A stretch of 64,000 nucleotides of DNA from an uncultured Bacteroidota bacterium (GCA_903851365.1 CAINOB010000018.1:1-64000); one strand, 5' to 3'. Positions 7,931 to 16,899 are shown, counted from the stretch's first letter. Numbers and translations are program-made. The notes: a model not told the origin generated them from the letters alone.

Positions 7931-8729
7931 AGCCCGATTTGATCAGCTTTTCTGCAGATACCCTGGTGCCTTCGAGTGTAACAACCGCCATTTCGCCGAG
8001 CAATGCTTTCAGTAAAAATGCTGGAACACCTATCGGGAAAAACAATCTGTGTTTCTGTACAGCCAAAAGTTTCATGAATTCACTGTTTGTTAACGGATTC
8101 GGTGCAACAGCATTGAATGGGCCGGATAATTCACGATGTTGAAGGAGGTGAAGAAAAATCCGGACCAGGTCATCGATATGTATCCAGGGAAGCCATTGTT
8201 TGCCTGATCCAAGGGGAACCGATACACCGAATTTCAGCGGCATCATCATTTTTGGCAACGCACCTCCCTTTTCGCTGAGAACCACGCCAATTCTGATTTT
8301 AACTACCCTGATGCCCAGCGGCTCAAATGAATCTGCAGCAGATTCCCACTCATGGCATACCTCGGCCAGGAAATCATTACCTGCCGGGTCGGTTTCTGAA
8401 TAAATACGGTCACTGGTTGTTGATCCGTAATATCCTATAGCAGAGGCAGATATCAATGTTTTAATCGTGGAGGACTTGTGGCTGACCAACTCCCTAAGTG
8501 AAGCCAAAGAATTTACACGACTTTCAATAATCTTCTTTTTTCGCTCCTCAGTCCATCTGCCAGCGGATAGATTCTCTCCGGCAAGGTTAATTATTGTGGT
8601 GACGCCAGAAAGTGAATCAGGAGTATAGGGTCTGCGGAGAGCAAATGCATCAAATCCGGCTGACTGAAGTACTGGAATCAGCGCCTGACCAATTAATCCG
8701 GATCCTCCGGCAATCGCTATTTTCTCCAT
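7890..8729 (-). CDS. TIGR01777 family epimerase-like protein
   Basis: A 279-residue short-chain-dehydrogenase-like protein of the TIGR01777 (YfcH/SulA-type) group. The Rossmann nucleotide motif IAGGSGLIGQAL opens the protein, followed by TTIINLAGENLSAGRWTEE, SASAIGYYGS (Tyr of the active site region), WLPWIHIDDLVRI and GPFNAVAPNPLTNSEF, all hallmarks of the family. The physiological reaction is not established. The tail overlaps the convergent envelope gene by 41 bp. Upstream sits a PLP aminotransferase gene with only 7 bp between, suggesting one operon. Confidence 0.88.
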   Translation of the reverse strand: MEKIAIAGGSGLIGQALIPVLQSAGFDAFALRRPYTPDSLSGVTTIINLAGENLSAGRWTEERKKKIIESRVNSLASLRELVSHKSSTIKTLISASAIGYYGSTTSDRIYSETDPAGNDFLAEVCHEWESAADSFEPLGIRVVKIRIGVVLSEKGGALPKMMMPLKFGVSVPLGSGKQWLPWIHIDDLVRIFLHLLQHRELSGPFNAVAPNPLTNSEFMKLLAVQKHRLFFPIGVPAFLLKALLGEMAVVTLEGTRVSAEKLIKSGFKFEVSSLPAPSR

Positions 8730-8736
8730 TATTTGT

Positions 8737-9936
8737 TTAAATCAGCTTATTGGTCTGAAGGGCAGTCTTCAATTGATTCAAACCTTGTTCGAGTATGCTG
8801 CGGGGGCAACCGAAATTCAATCTCATAAATCCTTCTCCACCTTTACCGAATTGAGTACCGCTATTCAAACCCAGACTAGCCTTTTCGATCATGAATTTGG
8901 TTAATTCTTCCTGAGTCATTCCGAATTTACTGAAATCGAGCCAGGTCATATAGGTAGCTTCCGGAACCATCATTTCCACCTGTGGGATCTCTTTTTGCAG
9001 AAAATCAAAAATAAGCTGCCTGTTGGCTGTCAGGTAAACCATCAGTTGATCGAGCCACTGATCACCTTCTTCATAAGAAGCTTCCAATGCCTCAAATCCG
9101 AATACATTACCTAGTCCAATATGAAGGGTATGTACCAGATCTTCATATACTTTGAGCTGTTTTTCATCGGGAATTACCACAATCGACGAACTCATAGCTG
9201 CCAGGTTGAAAGTTTTGGATGGCGCCATGGTCAGGAAGATCCTGTGTTTATAGTCTTCGGCGACTTTTAAAATCGGGGTATGAACATTCGGACTGAATAC
9301 CAGGTCGGAGTGAATTTCATCGGAAACGATCATGATATCGTGTTCCTTGCAAACTTCCACCAATCCTCTCAATTCTTTTGGGGTCCAGACTGTTCCTCCG
9401 GGGTTATGAGGGCTAGAGAGAATCAGCATTTTAGTTCTGGGTGTGATCAGGCTTTTCAGCCCTTCAAGGTCGAAAGTGAATCTTCCATTTTGATGTATCA
9501 AATGGTTGAACACCAGCTTTCTTCCATGACCTTCCACGCAAAAGTAAAAAGGATGGTAAACTGGTGGCTGGATGATTACTTCATCCTCTGGCTTGGTATA
9601 TGCCAAAACTGCCACAGAAACCGCAGCTACTACGCCGGGCATAAAGGTCACCCAGGCGGGGTCGATGGTCCAGTTGTGACGGCGTTTTACCCAGGAGGTA
9701 AATGATCCGGAGAAGGCAGCACTTCGATAGGTATAGCCCAAAATCGGGTGTTCAAGGCGTTTGGCAATTCTTTTCCGGATAAATTCAGGGGTCTCGAAAT
9801 CCATATCAGCCACCCAAAGAGGAATTACATCGGCCTTGCCAAATACTCTTTCACGTCCATCCCACTTGATACTTTCAGTGCCTGTACGGTCGGTGATTTT
9901 GTCGAAATCTTTCTGTGTATATATTTTACCATCCAT
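8737..9936 (-). CDS. MalY/PatB-type aminotransferase (putative cystathionine beta-lyase)
   Basis: A 399-residue fold-type I PLP enzyme of the MalY/PatB class, usually a C-S lyase acting on cystathionine or an aminotransferase. Recognisable features are IPLWVADMDFETP near the N-terminus, LILSSPHNPGGTVW, IVSDEIHSDLV (Asp contacting PLP nitrogen) and the lysine motif MAPSKTFNLAAM. The start MDGKIYTQKDF at 9934-9936 is chosen; the longer frame upstream lies within the preceding class IV aminotransferase. The two genes overlap by 11 bp, so they are coupled. Confidence 0.9.
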   Translation of the reverse strand: MDGKIYTQKDFDKITDRTGTESIKWDGRERVFGKADVIPLWVADMDFETPEFIRKRIAKRLEHPILGYTYRSAAFSGSFTSWVKRRHNWTIDPAWVTFMPGVVAAVSVAVLAYTKPEDEVIIQPPVYHPFYFCVEGHGRKLVFNHLIHQNGRFTFDLEGLKSLITPRTKMLILSSPHNPGGTVWTPKELRGLVEVCKEHDIMIVSDEIHSDLVFSPNVHTPILKVAEDYKHRIFLTMAPSKTFNLAAMSSSIVVIPDEKQLKVYEDLVHTLHIGLGNVFGFEALEASYEEGDQWLDQLMVYLTANRQLIFDFLQKEIPQVEMMVPEATYMTWLDFSKFGMTQEELTKFMIEKASLGLNSGTQFGKGGEGFMRLNFGCPRSILEQGLNQLKTALQTNKLI

Positions 9937-10732
9937 AATTATTCGGTCCAATTTGTTGTTCAACCATTTGATTATAAAGTTTCTGCAATTGCATGGTGAT
10001 CGGCCTGTGTTCTGAAAGACTAATTCCATTGACCGTGGCTATGGGCTGAACACCAGCCGAGGTTCCTGAAGTAAACATTTCATCTACACTGCCGACTTCA
10101 CTTTCATGCAGATATTTTTCGATCCACTTTATGTTCAAAATATCAGCTGCATCCAATACTTTTTGCCTTGTTATACCCGGTAAAACCGATACCACAGGGG
10201 CTGTGAAAAGGGTACCATCTTTCACATAAAAGTGATTTGTCCGGCCCCCTTCAGTGATATGTCCTTCCTCGTTCACCAGCAAAACTTCAAATACATTCAG
10301 GTCTTTCAGGGCCTGATTGGTTCTTTTCCGGAGTGCATCGTTCCAGATTTTGATATTCGGAGTATTCCTCATAGCGTGAAATGTTGCAACATTCACTCCA
10401 TCAGTCTGTTCCTGTTGTATAGGATATTTATGCGGGATATATCCGATTTCCAGATGCGGTTCGGGCCACCAGCTCAGGCGGATTTTGATATTTCCGATTC
10501 TGTCAGGCTCCGTGTCCAGGAGGTCCGAAAGGTGTTTTTCGAGCTGGGCGCGTGACCAGGGTTCGCTGAAACCGAGCAGTTTGATGGAATGGAATAGCCT
10601 GACCATATGCTCATCGAGGAACAGAGAGATGTGTTTATATACCCGGAATACTTCATAAACCATCGGTACGAGTGTCGGATCAGGATCTTCCAAGAATTCC
10701 TTCGGGATAAACTTTCCGTTTTTCCAGTACAT
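9926..10732 (-). CDS. class IV aminotransferase (BCAT/D-amino acid/ADC lyase family)
   Basis: A 268-residue fold-type IV PLP protein. The catalytic-lysine region NIKIWNDALRKRTNQAL, the phosphate-binding turn ITEGGRTNHFYVKDG, and VLPGITRQKVLD are clear; the family includes branched-chain and D-amino-acid aminotransferases and aminodeoxychorismate lyase. Substrate is undecided. The start MYWKNGKF at 10730-10732 is preferred because an upstream ATG at 10756 would overlap the end of priA. It sits between priA and the MalY-like gene on the minus strand. Confidence 0.85.
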   Translation of the reverse strand: MYWKNGKFIPKEFLEDPDPTLVPMVYEVFRVYKHISLFLDEHMVRLFHSIKLLGFSEPWSRAQLEKHLSDLLDTEPDRIGNIKIRLSWWPEPHLEIGYIPHKYPIQQEQTDGVNVATFHAMRNTPNIKIWNDALRKRTNQALKDLNVFEVLLVNEEGHITEGGRTNHFYVKDGTLFTAPVVSVLPGITRQKVLDAADILNIKWIEKYLHESEVGSVDEMFTSGTSAGVQPIATVNGISLSEHRPITMQLQKLYNQMVEQQIGPNNYGW

Positions 10733-10742
10733 ATATATTGTA

Positions 10743-12758
10743 TTATAGCGGATCAACGTCGGCCTGGATGATCAGGCTGCCATAGGTCCTTTTATCAGTA
10801 AATTCTTTAATCAGCGAAGCTATTGCCTTTTTTCGGATTTGAAGTTCTGGGTTGCGTTCCAGTTTGACGAGTATATTCTGGATATATTTTCCCTGGATTC
10901 GGCCGACAACTGGGGCCTGCGGACCCATCACCCTGCCAGGCAGGGCCTGTTTAAGGATATAAGCGAGGTCGGATGCGGCTTCAACAGCCACTTTCAAATC
11001 AGCATGTTTGATATTGAACCTGATTAGCCGTGTAAATGGCGGATATCCAAACTGCTGACGTTCGCTTAGTTCATTATGATAAAACGCAGTGAGATCATTT
11101 TCAAGTACTTGTTGAATCACCGGGTGAGAGGGATCGGAGCATTGAATGACTACTGTGCCCTGCGTATCCCGACGCCCGGCACGGCCTGCAACCTGGGTCA
11201 TCAGGTGGAAGCTACGCTCATAAGAACGGAAATCGGGGTAGTTTAAGAGCTGATCGGCATCCATGATCCCAACAAGGCTGACCTTACTGAAGTCCAGTCC
11301 TTTGGAGACCATTTGGGTGCCTATGAGAATATCTGTTTTACCCTCTTCGAAATCAGTAAGAATCCGGCTGAAAGCGGAAGCTGAACGCGTGCTGTCGAGA
11401 TCCAGCCGAGCCAGCCGGGCATCCGGAAACAGCAGTTGTAAATCTTCCTCAATGCGCTCCGTACCCAGACCCCTCATGCTGATGTTTGTGGATGCGCAAG
11501 TTGGACAGCGTGTTGGCACGCGCTCTGAATAACCGCAGTAGTGACACTCCAGTTTGCTTTGCGATCTGTGCAGCGTTAGACTGACATCGCAATTACGGCA
11601 TTTCGGAATCGCCTTGCAATCCTGGCACTCGATATACGGACTATATCCGCGTCGGTTTTGAAAGAGGATTACCTGCTCCTTGCGCATAAGAGTTTCATCA
11701 ATAGCATGGAGGAGGAGCGGTGTAAAAGGCCCATTCATCTTTTTGCGTTTGCGTGCATCGCGGGCGTCAGCAAGGAGTATTTCCGGACGATCGATTCCGC
11801 CAAATCTTTCATTTAGTTCATGGAGCTGATATTTTCCTGCATGTGCCTGCTGATAGGATTCGATCGAAGGGGTTGCAGAGCCCATCAGTACAGGTACTTT
11901 ATGAATATTACCCAGAATTATAGCAACATCGCGGGCATTATATCGCGGAGCCGGATCCTGCTGTTTATAGGACTGCTCGTGTTCTTCATCAACGATAATC
12001 AATCCAAGATTTTTAAATGGCAGAAAAATGGAAGACCGGACACCAAGAATCAGCTGACCCTGTCCGCCCGGGCCCTTCAGTACCTGGTTCCATACTTTCA
12101 GGCGCCGCACCTGCGTGAATCTTGAATGATAAACCAATACCCGTTCGCCGAAAACATTCTGAAGCCTGACGATAATCTGTGTAGTCAGTGCAATTTCCGG
12201 TAACAGATAAAGAACCTGGCGGTTTTGCTCCATCTGTTCCATTATCAGGTGGATATATATTTCAGTTTTTCCGCTGGAGGTGATTCCGTGCAGCAGGTGT
12301 ACCGGTGTTTTAGTGAATCCTGCTTTCAGGTCGAGCAGCACTTCCTGCTGACGGGGACTTAGGGGTACCAGGGTAATCGAATCTGAATCCTTTGCAGCGG
12401 TTTTGGTTTTACGTATGCGTTTCGGATCGCGGTTATCGACTTTCAGGAATGCCGGCAGCGCGGCTTTCATTACCTCGCCTGTCGTGCAGAGATAATATCC
12501 GGATATCCATTCCCACAGCTCAAATTGGCGGTTGTCGAGGATAGAATCTTCATCTGTTATGCTGATAATATCACGCGCCTCGAAGGATGGGGGTGTGGTA
12601 TGTATCTTCCAGATCAGGCCCGAAATTATTTTGTTTTTGCCCAGGTGGACCATGGCCCGCTGACCGGGTTTCGCCGATTGGTAAAGCTCTGCTGGCAGCC
12701 GGTAGGTAAGGGTTTCCGGGAGCGCGAGCGGCAAGAGAATATCGACGAAATATGGCAT
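10743..12758 (-). CDS. priA: primosomal protein N' (replication restart helicase PriA)
   Basis: A 671-residue PriA, the 3'-5' DNA helicase that reloads replisomes at stalled forks. Visible: the N-terminal 3'-DNA-binding region (MPYFVDILLPL...LTYRLP), Walker A GITSSGKTEIY near residue 160, DEEHEQSYKQQ, GSATPSIESY, a zinc-binding block with four CxxC pairs from about 390, and RAGRR. The segment before Walker A is about 60 residues shorter than in E. coli PriA, so the winged-helix region is reduced. The start MPYFVDI is chosen over an upstream ATG that overlaps a palindromic repeat. Confidence 0.93.
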   Translation of the reverse strand: MPYFVDILLPLALPETLTYRLPAELYQSAKPGQRAMVHLGKNKIISGLIWKIHTTPPSFEARDIISITDEDSILDNRQFELWEWISGYYLCTTGEVMKAALPAFLKVDNRDPKRIRKTKTAAKDSDSITLVPLSPRQQEVLLDLKAGFTKTPVHLLHGITSSGKTEIYIHLIMEQMEQNRQVLYLLPEIALTTQIIVRLQNVFGERVLVYHSRFTQVRRLKVWNQVLKGPGGQGQLILGVRSSIFLPFKNLGLIIVDEEHEQSYKQQDPAPRYNARDVAIILGNIHKVPVLMGSATPSIESYQQAHAGKYQLHELNERFGGIDRPEILLADARDARKRKKMNGPFTPLLLHAIDETLMRKEQVILFQNRRGYSPYIECQDCKAIPKCRNCDVSLTLHRSQSKLECHYCGYSERVPTRCPTCASTNISMRGLGTERIEEDLQLLFPDARLARLDLDSTRSASAFSRILTDFEEGKTDILIGTQMVSKGLDFSKVSLVGIMDADQLLNYPDFRSYERSFHLMTQVAGRAGRRDTQGTVVIQCSDPSHPVIQQVLENDLTAFYHNELSERQQFGYPPFTRLIRFNIKHADLKVAVEAASDLAYILKQALPGRVMGPQAPVVGRIQGKYIQNILVKLERNPELQIRKKAIASLIKEFTDKRTYGSLIIQADVDPL

Positions 12759-12773
12759 AAGGCAGAGATACGA

Positions 12774-12975
12774 TATCAATAGCCGCTGGTTTTAATCAGC
12801 GGTTCTGAGGCGCAAGTTAAGCATTCGGGCGAATGAAAAATATCAATAGCCGTTGGTTTTAACCAGCGGTTTTGGGATGTAGGTAATATCAATAGCCGTT
12901 GGTTTTAACCAGCGGTTCTGGGGAGCAGGAAAATATCAATTTCATCCTTCGGTTAAAACCGGAGGCTATTAATAA
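12774..12975. repeat. cluster of four REP-like palindromic repeats upstream of priA
   Basis: Three direct copies at about 12774-12810, 12841-12876 and 12887-12922 share TATCAATAGCCG followed by a palindrome of the form CCGCTG-GTTTTAAT-CAGCGG (copies 2 and 3 use CCGTTG, keeping G-T pairs). A fourth copy at about 12941-12975 is inverted, with a different stem around GGTTAAAACC. This fills the priA-pfkA gap of 243 bp. No transposase of the REP-associated type is in the window. Irregular spacing (67 and 46 bp) argues against CRISPR. Confidence 0.75.
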
Positions 12976-13001
12976 GAGCTCTTGTCAACCGATCAACGGC
13001 A

Positions 13002-13976
13002 TTAGTGTGCCAGGATATCGGCAACATCGAGCAGAATTTTATTCAGGTTCTTGCTCGTGTTGATAGTTTTGTTGAATGGAACGTGAACGATATCGTGGTT
13101 AACAAATCCTACCATGATACTGCGCTGGTTATCGATCAGTGCGTCAACTGCGGCAACACCCAAACGGCTGGCAAGGAATCGGTCGAAGGCTGATGGCGAA
13201 CCGCCGCGCTGCATGTGGCCGAGAACGTTGACTCTAACATCATACTCCGGATATTTCACCGAGATCTGGTTAGCAATCTGCTCGGCACCACCAACGTTAT
13301 TCCCTTCGGCAACGAGAATGATATTGCTCGATTTATTGCCTTGAGCCTGAAGGTAATCGTGCAAGGCTTCTTCCTGACCATCCACTTCCGGGATAAGAAT
13401 GGCTTCGGCCCCGCAGGCAATACCGGAGTGCAGAGCGATAAAACCGGCACCACGGCCCATCACTTCGATGAAGAACATCCTGTCGTGTGCGGAGGCTGTG
13501 TCACGAATCCGGTCGACGGCTTCAACAACGGTGTTCAATGCCGTGTCGTATCCGATAGTATAATCTGTTCCATACAAGTCATTATCGATAGTTCCCGGTA
13601 TTCCAACAAACGGGATATCAAATTCGCTGCTGAATTTTCCGGCACCCTGAAAGCTACCGTCTCCACCGATTACCACGCATGCATCTATGCTGTGCCCTAC
13701 CAGGTTTCCATAAGCTTTACGGCGTCCTTCCTCGGTGCGGAACTCTTCACTTCTGGCAGTTCCGAGGATGGTACCGCCACGCTGAATTATATTGCTCACA
13801 TCTTTGGATAATAATGGAATAAAATCACCATTGATCATCCCTTTATATCCTTTGCGAATTCCTACAACTTCGAGGTTGTGATGGATGGCAGCGCGCACTA
13901 CGGCGCGTATTGCTGCGTTCATTCCCGGGGCATCTCCTCCTGAGGTTAAAACCCCAACTTTCTTAATCATTGACAT
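13002..13976 (-). CDS. pfkA: ATP-dependent 6-phosphofructokinase
   Basis: A 324-residue PfkA catalysing fructose-6-phosphate phosphorylation in glycolysis. The motifs LTSGGDAPGMNAAIR, VVIGGDGSFQGA (GGDGS, as in ATP-type enzymes), PGTIDNDLYGTD with the catalytic Asp, EVMGRGAGFIAL and LGHMQRGGSPSAFDR are all present. The start MSMIKKVGVL at 13974-13976 is preferred because the upstream ATG at 14021 lies inside a perfect -7 promoter box. It follows cmk on the minus strand but has its own promoter in the 54-bp gap. Confidence 0.95.
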   Translation of the reverse strand: MSMIKKVGVLTSGGDAPGMNAAIRAVVRAAIHHNLEVVGIRKGYKGMINGDFIPLLSKDVSNIIQRGGTILGTARSEEFRTEEGRRKAYGNLVGHSIDACVVIGGDGSFQGAGKFSSEFDIPFVGIPGTIDNDLYGTDYTIGYDTALNTVVEAVDRIRDTASAHDRMFFIEVMGRGAGFIALHSGIACGAEAILIPEVDGQEEALHDYLQAQGNKSSNIILVAEGNNVGGAEQIANQISVKYPEYDVRVNVLGHMQRGGSPSAFDRFLASRLGVAAVDALIDNQRSIMVGFVNHDIVHVPFNKTINTSKNLNKILLDVADILAH

Positions 13977-14018
13977 ACAAGTAGTTATAAAAACTAATTT
14001 AAAAAACGAAAAACGCCG

Positions 14019-14026
14019 CAAAGATA
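14019..14026 (-). promoter_or_regulatory. -7 box for pfkA
   Basis: TATCTTTG on the minus strand is a perfect match to TAnnTTTG, 43 nt before the pfkA ATG and just downstream of the cmk stop. No clear -33 element is seen. Confidence 0.6.
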
Positions 14027-14030
14027 GGCA

Positions 14031-14711
14031 TTATATTCGTTCTTTAGCTAGCTTAAGGACGAATTCGAGCTGCTCTTCCCTTGTCAGATAGGAATTGTCG
14101 AGGATAATTGCATCGTCAGCCTGACGCAGCGGACTGATCTCGCGGGTGGAATCAATTCGGTCGCGGTCCTGTATATTCTTGATAATATCGGCAGTATCCA
14201 CCTGAACACCTTTCGCCACCATCTCGTCGTAGCGGCGCTTTGCCCGGATCTCGGGTGATGCTGTCATAAAAATTTTCAGCCCGGCATCCGGAAATACTAC
14301 GGTCCCGATATCACGGCCATCCATCACAATACCTTTTTGTTCGCCCATATCCCTCTGCTGTTTTACCAGCGCCTCCCTGACAAACCCGATGATGCTCACC
14401 GGGCTGACAAGGTTGGCCACTTCGGGCCTGCGGATTTCTTCTTCCACATTTTCGCCATTCAGAAAAGTTTCATGTTTCTGAAGTTCAGGGTTGTATACAA
14501 AGCGAATCTTTATCAGATCAATCTGCGACTGTAGTTTTTCCAGGTCGATCACACCACCAGGAGCGAGGTTATTTCTGAGGCAGTAAAGAGTGACTGACCG
14601 GTACATGGCTCCTGAATCGATATAGGTGTAACCCAGAATTTTTGCAACTTCCTTGGCTACTGTACTTTTCCCGCATGATGAGTATCCGTCGATTGCGATA
14701 ATGATGTCCAT
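14031..14711 (-). CDS. cmk: cytidylate kinase
   Basis: A 226-residue (d)CMP kinase phosphorylating CMP/dCMP with ATP. The P-loop IAIDGYSSCGKSTVAKEVA opens the protein, followed by YIDSGAMYRSVTLYC, VMDGRDIGTVVFPDA and the LID region RDRIDSTREISPLRQADDA, all diagnostic. It lies 2 bp downstream of porQ on the minus strand, an arrangement common in Bacteroidota. Confidence 0.95.
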   Translation of the reverse strand: MDIIIAIDGYSSCGKSTVAKEVAKILGYTYIDSGAMYRSVTLYCLRNNLAPGGVIDLEKLQSQIDLIKIRFVYNPELQKHETFLNGENVEEEIRRPEVANLVSPVSIIGFVREALVKQQRDMGEQKGIVMDGRDIGTVVFPDAGLKIFMTASPEIRAKRRYDEMVAKGVQVDTADIIKNIQDRDRIDSTREISPLRQADDAIILDNSYLTREEQLEFVLKLAKERI

Positions 14712-14713
14712 GA

Positions 14714-15766
14714 TTAATGTATTGCGGGTGAAGGAATTTTGTTGCCTCGGGCAGCCAGATTGGCGCGTAGTGAAATGGAATGCGTTAATCCGCTGACATG
14801 ATAGTTGGCGAGGGCATAGTCGATGATGAACTTGCCAAAATTAATTCCTGCGCCAAAAGAGAAACCGCTGGCTCCACCGTAATCCGCCATCCTCAGTTCT
14901 GTTCGTCTGAGGAAATTGTAACCGATCCGAATGGCTATCAGGTTCCCGGGAACGAATTCCACGCCGGCAATCAAATGATCCATGGCCAGGGTAATATTCT
15001 GACCTGCCTTTTTAAGGATGGTTGCGTCATTTGGTAAGGCCTCTGAGATAGGGCGCAAATTGAATTGCTGAAGGTTTCGGGCGGTGATATGGATTCTGAA
15101 CGGAGCATGCTTAAGCTTGTAATTGATGCCAGAAAGCACTTCGAAAGCAAGTTTCTCACGATTTGGAGTTGCATAGGTCGTTAGCTGAGACCCCAGGTTT
15201 CTGGCAACAAGCGTAAATGCGAACTGATTATTGGCTGAATGATAGTGGATTCCATAATCAGAGGCTATGCCCCACGATGTATATCTTTCGAGTACAGAGT
15301 ATATTGGTCTGACCGTTACCCCGATCGAAATCAGGCTGTCGAGTGAGTATGAGTAGCTTAGGTTAAGAGAATATTCCGCCGCAGTGAAACTTCCCAGGAT
15401 ATCCCCAAATTCATTGGCCTCAGTGAAGTTTCCATAATTAATATATTGCATACCGATGACCGGCGTTCCCCATTTTCCCAGATCGTGCGAGTAGGCGAGA
15501 TAACCGTATTTGATCCCGGCAAGATAACTTGCATAATTGAGGCTCAGCTGATCATTCATGGTCCGGTTGGCGAGTGCGGGATTGTGGTAAACCAGTGCGG
15601 GATCATTATCCCAGGCGCTTGGCACCCAGCCACCCAGTGCAGCGGAACGTGCCGAAGGCGGAAGGTTGAGCAGCTGGTATACCGAAGTACCTCCAATCTG
15701 AGCATAAACAGCGGATGGTAAGATCATCGCAGTTGTCAGGGTAAGTATCAGGAAAATCCTTTTCAT
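14714..15766 (-). CDS. porQ: type IX secretion system protein PorQ
   Basis: A 350-residue outer-membrane beta-barrel of the PorV/PorQ (FadL-like) group. It has a signal peptide (MKRIFLILTLTTAMILPSAV, cleaved after YAQ) and the characteristic opening GGTSVYQLLNLPPSARSAAL followed by DPALVYHNPA. PorQ takes part in the T9SS attachment complex with PorU, PorV and PorZ. Synteny with cmk supports the call. The start MKRIF at 15764-15766 lies downstream of a perfect -7 box. Several substrates with T9SS sorting domains are encoded in this window. Confidence 0.92.
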   Translation of the reverse strand: MKRIFLILTLTTAMILPSAVYAQIGGTSVYQLLNLPPSARSAALGGWVPSAWDNDPALVYHNPALANRTMNDQLSLNYASYLAGIKYGYLAYSHDLGKWGTPVIGMQYINYGNFTEANEFGDILGSFTAAEYSLNLSYSYSLDSLISIGVTVRPIYSVLERYTSWGIASDYGIHYHSANNQFAFTLVARNLGSQLTTYATPNREKLAFEVLSGINYKLKHAPFRIHITARNLQQFNLRPISEALPNDATILKKAGQNITLAMDHLIAGVEFVPGNLIAIRIGYNFLRRTELRMADYGGASGFSFGAGINFGKFIIDYALANYHVSGLTHSISLRANLAARGNKIPSPAIH

Positions 15767-15781
15767 TGACCGGAAAAGTAG

Positions 15782-15789
15782 CAAAATTA
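15782..15789 (-). promoter_or_regulatory. -7 box for porQ-cmk
   Basis: TAATTTTG on the minus strand matches TAnnTTTG exactly, 16 nt before the porQ ATG. It overlaps the in-frame ATG at 15784, arguing against that upstream start. Confidence 0.5.
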
Positions 15790-15825
15790 AATGGCTAACG
15801 AAAAAACAGGAGCACTTGGTATCTC

Positions 15826-16722
15826 TTATGCCGGCGGGGAGGCGTTTTTTTTCAGAGTCAGTTGCGCAAGCATTAGTCCGGTGAGTACCACGGGAATGCC
15901 CAGAAGCTTAGTGCCGGTAAAGGTTTCCCCCCAGATCAGGAAAGAAAATACCGCTGTAAAAACGGGAATGAAGTTGGTAAATACATTGGCCCGGGTGATT
16001 CCTATTTCGCGTATCGCAGCGGTAAAAAAGATAAAGGAAACCGATGAAGGGAATATGCCGAGGAATAGGAGTGGAAGGATAGCATCCCAGCTAATATGCA
16101 TATTCATGGTTGCCTTTAAATCAGCGGAGAGAAAAATCGGCAAAAAGAGAAGCGCGCCCAGGGTGCTTTGTACCCTGACAATAGTAAGAGGTTTGTATTT
16201 TGCCGCAAGCTTTGCAATGATTAAGCTATAGCTGACGGCCGAGAGCGTTGCTACCATCATGAGGGCGACACCGGCCGGGGAAGCAGCGAGCGATAAGTCC
16301 TTTCCGAGAAGAACCAGCAAAACTCCGGTAAAACTAACGGCAATACCGGCAACCTTGATCCAGGAGATTTTATCACGGAATATCATCCAGGCAGCGATCG
16401 GGGCAAGCAACGGTATGGTGGAAACGATAACAGCACCGGTGGTGGGGGTGACCAGCTTCATTCCATAACTTTCACCGAGAAAGTAAAGCAGGGGTTCGAA
16501 AATGGCCATCAGCATAAACTGACCGTAATCCTTACGATCGATTTTTTGCTGAGCACCCATCAGTTTAATAACGATGGTTAGAAAGGTGGCAGATATCACC
16601 ATTCTGAAAAAAATCAGGGCCATCGGTTCAAAGTATTGATAGGCAATCTTGTAACCGACGAAGGAAAGCGACCAGAATAACATGGCCAATGTAATGCCGC
16701 TATAAACCCAGAATCTCTTCAT
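15826..16722 (-). CDS. EamA/DMT family transporter
   Basis: A 298-residue membrane protein with ten predicted hydrophobic segments arranged as two EamA repeats (about 6-140 and 150-290). Each repeat has the usual pattern, for example WSLSFVGYKIAYQYFEPMAL in the first and SVSFIFFTAAIREIGITRA in the second. The drug/metabolite transporter family exports small metabolites; no substrate can be read. It is preceded by the terminator of the tRNA-His gene on the same strand. Confidence 0.88.
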   Translation of the reverse strand: MKRFWVYSGITLAMLFWSLSFVGYKIAYQYFEPMALIFFRMVISATFLTIVIKLMGAQQKIDRKDYGQFMLMAIFEPLLYFLGESYGMKLVTPTTGAVIVSTIPLLAPIAAWMIFRDKISWIKVAGIAVSFTGVLLVLLGKDLSLAASPAGVALMMVATLSAVSYSLIIAKLAAKYKPLTIVRVQSTLGALLFLPIFLSADLKATMNMHISWDAILPLLFLGIFPSSVSFIFFTAAIREIGITRANVFTNFIPVFTAVFSFLIWGETFTGTKLLGIPVVLTGLMLAQLTLKKNASPPA

Positions 16723-16727
16723 CTTAT

Positions 16728-16758
16728 AAAAAAAATCCCCGCCTTAAAGGCAAGGATT
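16728..16758 (-). terminator. rho-independent terminator of tRNA-His
   Basis: On the minus strand AATCCTTGCC pairs with GGCGGGGATT (two G-T pairs) around a TTTAA loop, followed by eight T. It lies 8 nt after the tRNA-His 3' end and ends just before the EamA start codon. Confidence 0.85.
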
Positions 16759-16765
16759 CGTCCTG

Positions 16766-16840
16766 GGTGGAAGAGGGGATTCGAACCCCCGACCTTCGGA
16801 ACCACAATCCGACGTTCTAACCGACTGAACTACTCCCACC
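16766..16840 (-). tRNA. tRNA-His (GTG anticodon)
   Basis: A full cloverleaf can be drawn on the minus strand. The acceptor stem GTGGGAG pairs with CTTCCAC, with an extra 5' G (G-1) opposite discriminator C, a combination specific to tRNA-His. The anticodon loop is TTGTGGT with GTG, and the T arm is GGGGG-TTCGAAT-CCCCT. CCA is not encoded. A perfect -7 box lies 12 nt upstream and an intrinsic terminator follows. Confidence 0.97.
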
Positions 16841-16851
16841 ATTTGAGCCGA

Positions 16852-16859
16852 CAAATGTA
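16852..16859 (-). promoter_or_regulatory. -7 box for tRNA-His
   Basis: TACATTTG on the minus strand is an exact TAnnTTTG match, 12 nt upstream of the mature 5' end of tRNA-His. Confidence 0.7.
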
Positions 16860-16891
16860 AACGTTTTCCCGAAAATTTAATCCGATATTAC

Positions 16892-16899
16892 TATTTTTG
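16892..16899 (+). promoter_or_regulatory. -7 box for the BI-1 gene
   Basis: TATTTTTG is an exact TAnnTTTG match 18 nt before the ATG at 16918. It excludes the in-frame upstream start at 16897 and forms a divergent pair with the tRNA-His promoter. Confidence 0.6.

Noticed and set aside
12774..12975. Possible CRISPR array
   Set aside because: Repeats are palindromic, one is inverted, spacing is irregular (67, 46 bp) and no cas genes are present.
13215..13811. Long plus-strand frame (198 codons) opposite pfkA
   Set aside because: Fully inside pfkA on the other strand; pfkA has all catalytic motifs and this frame has none.
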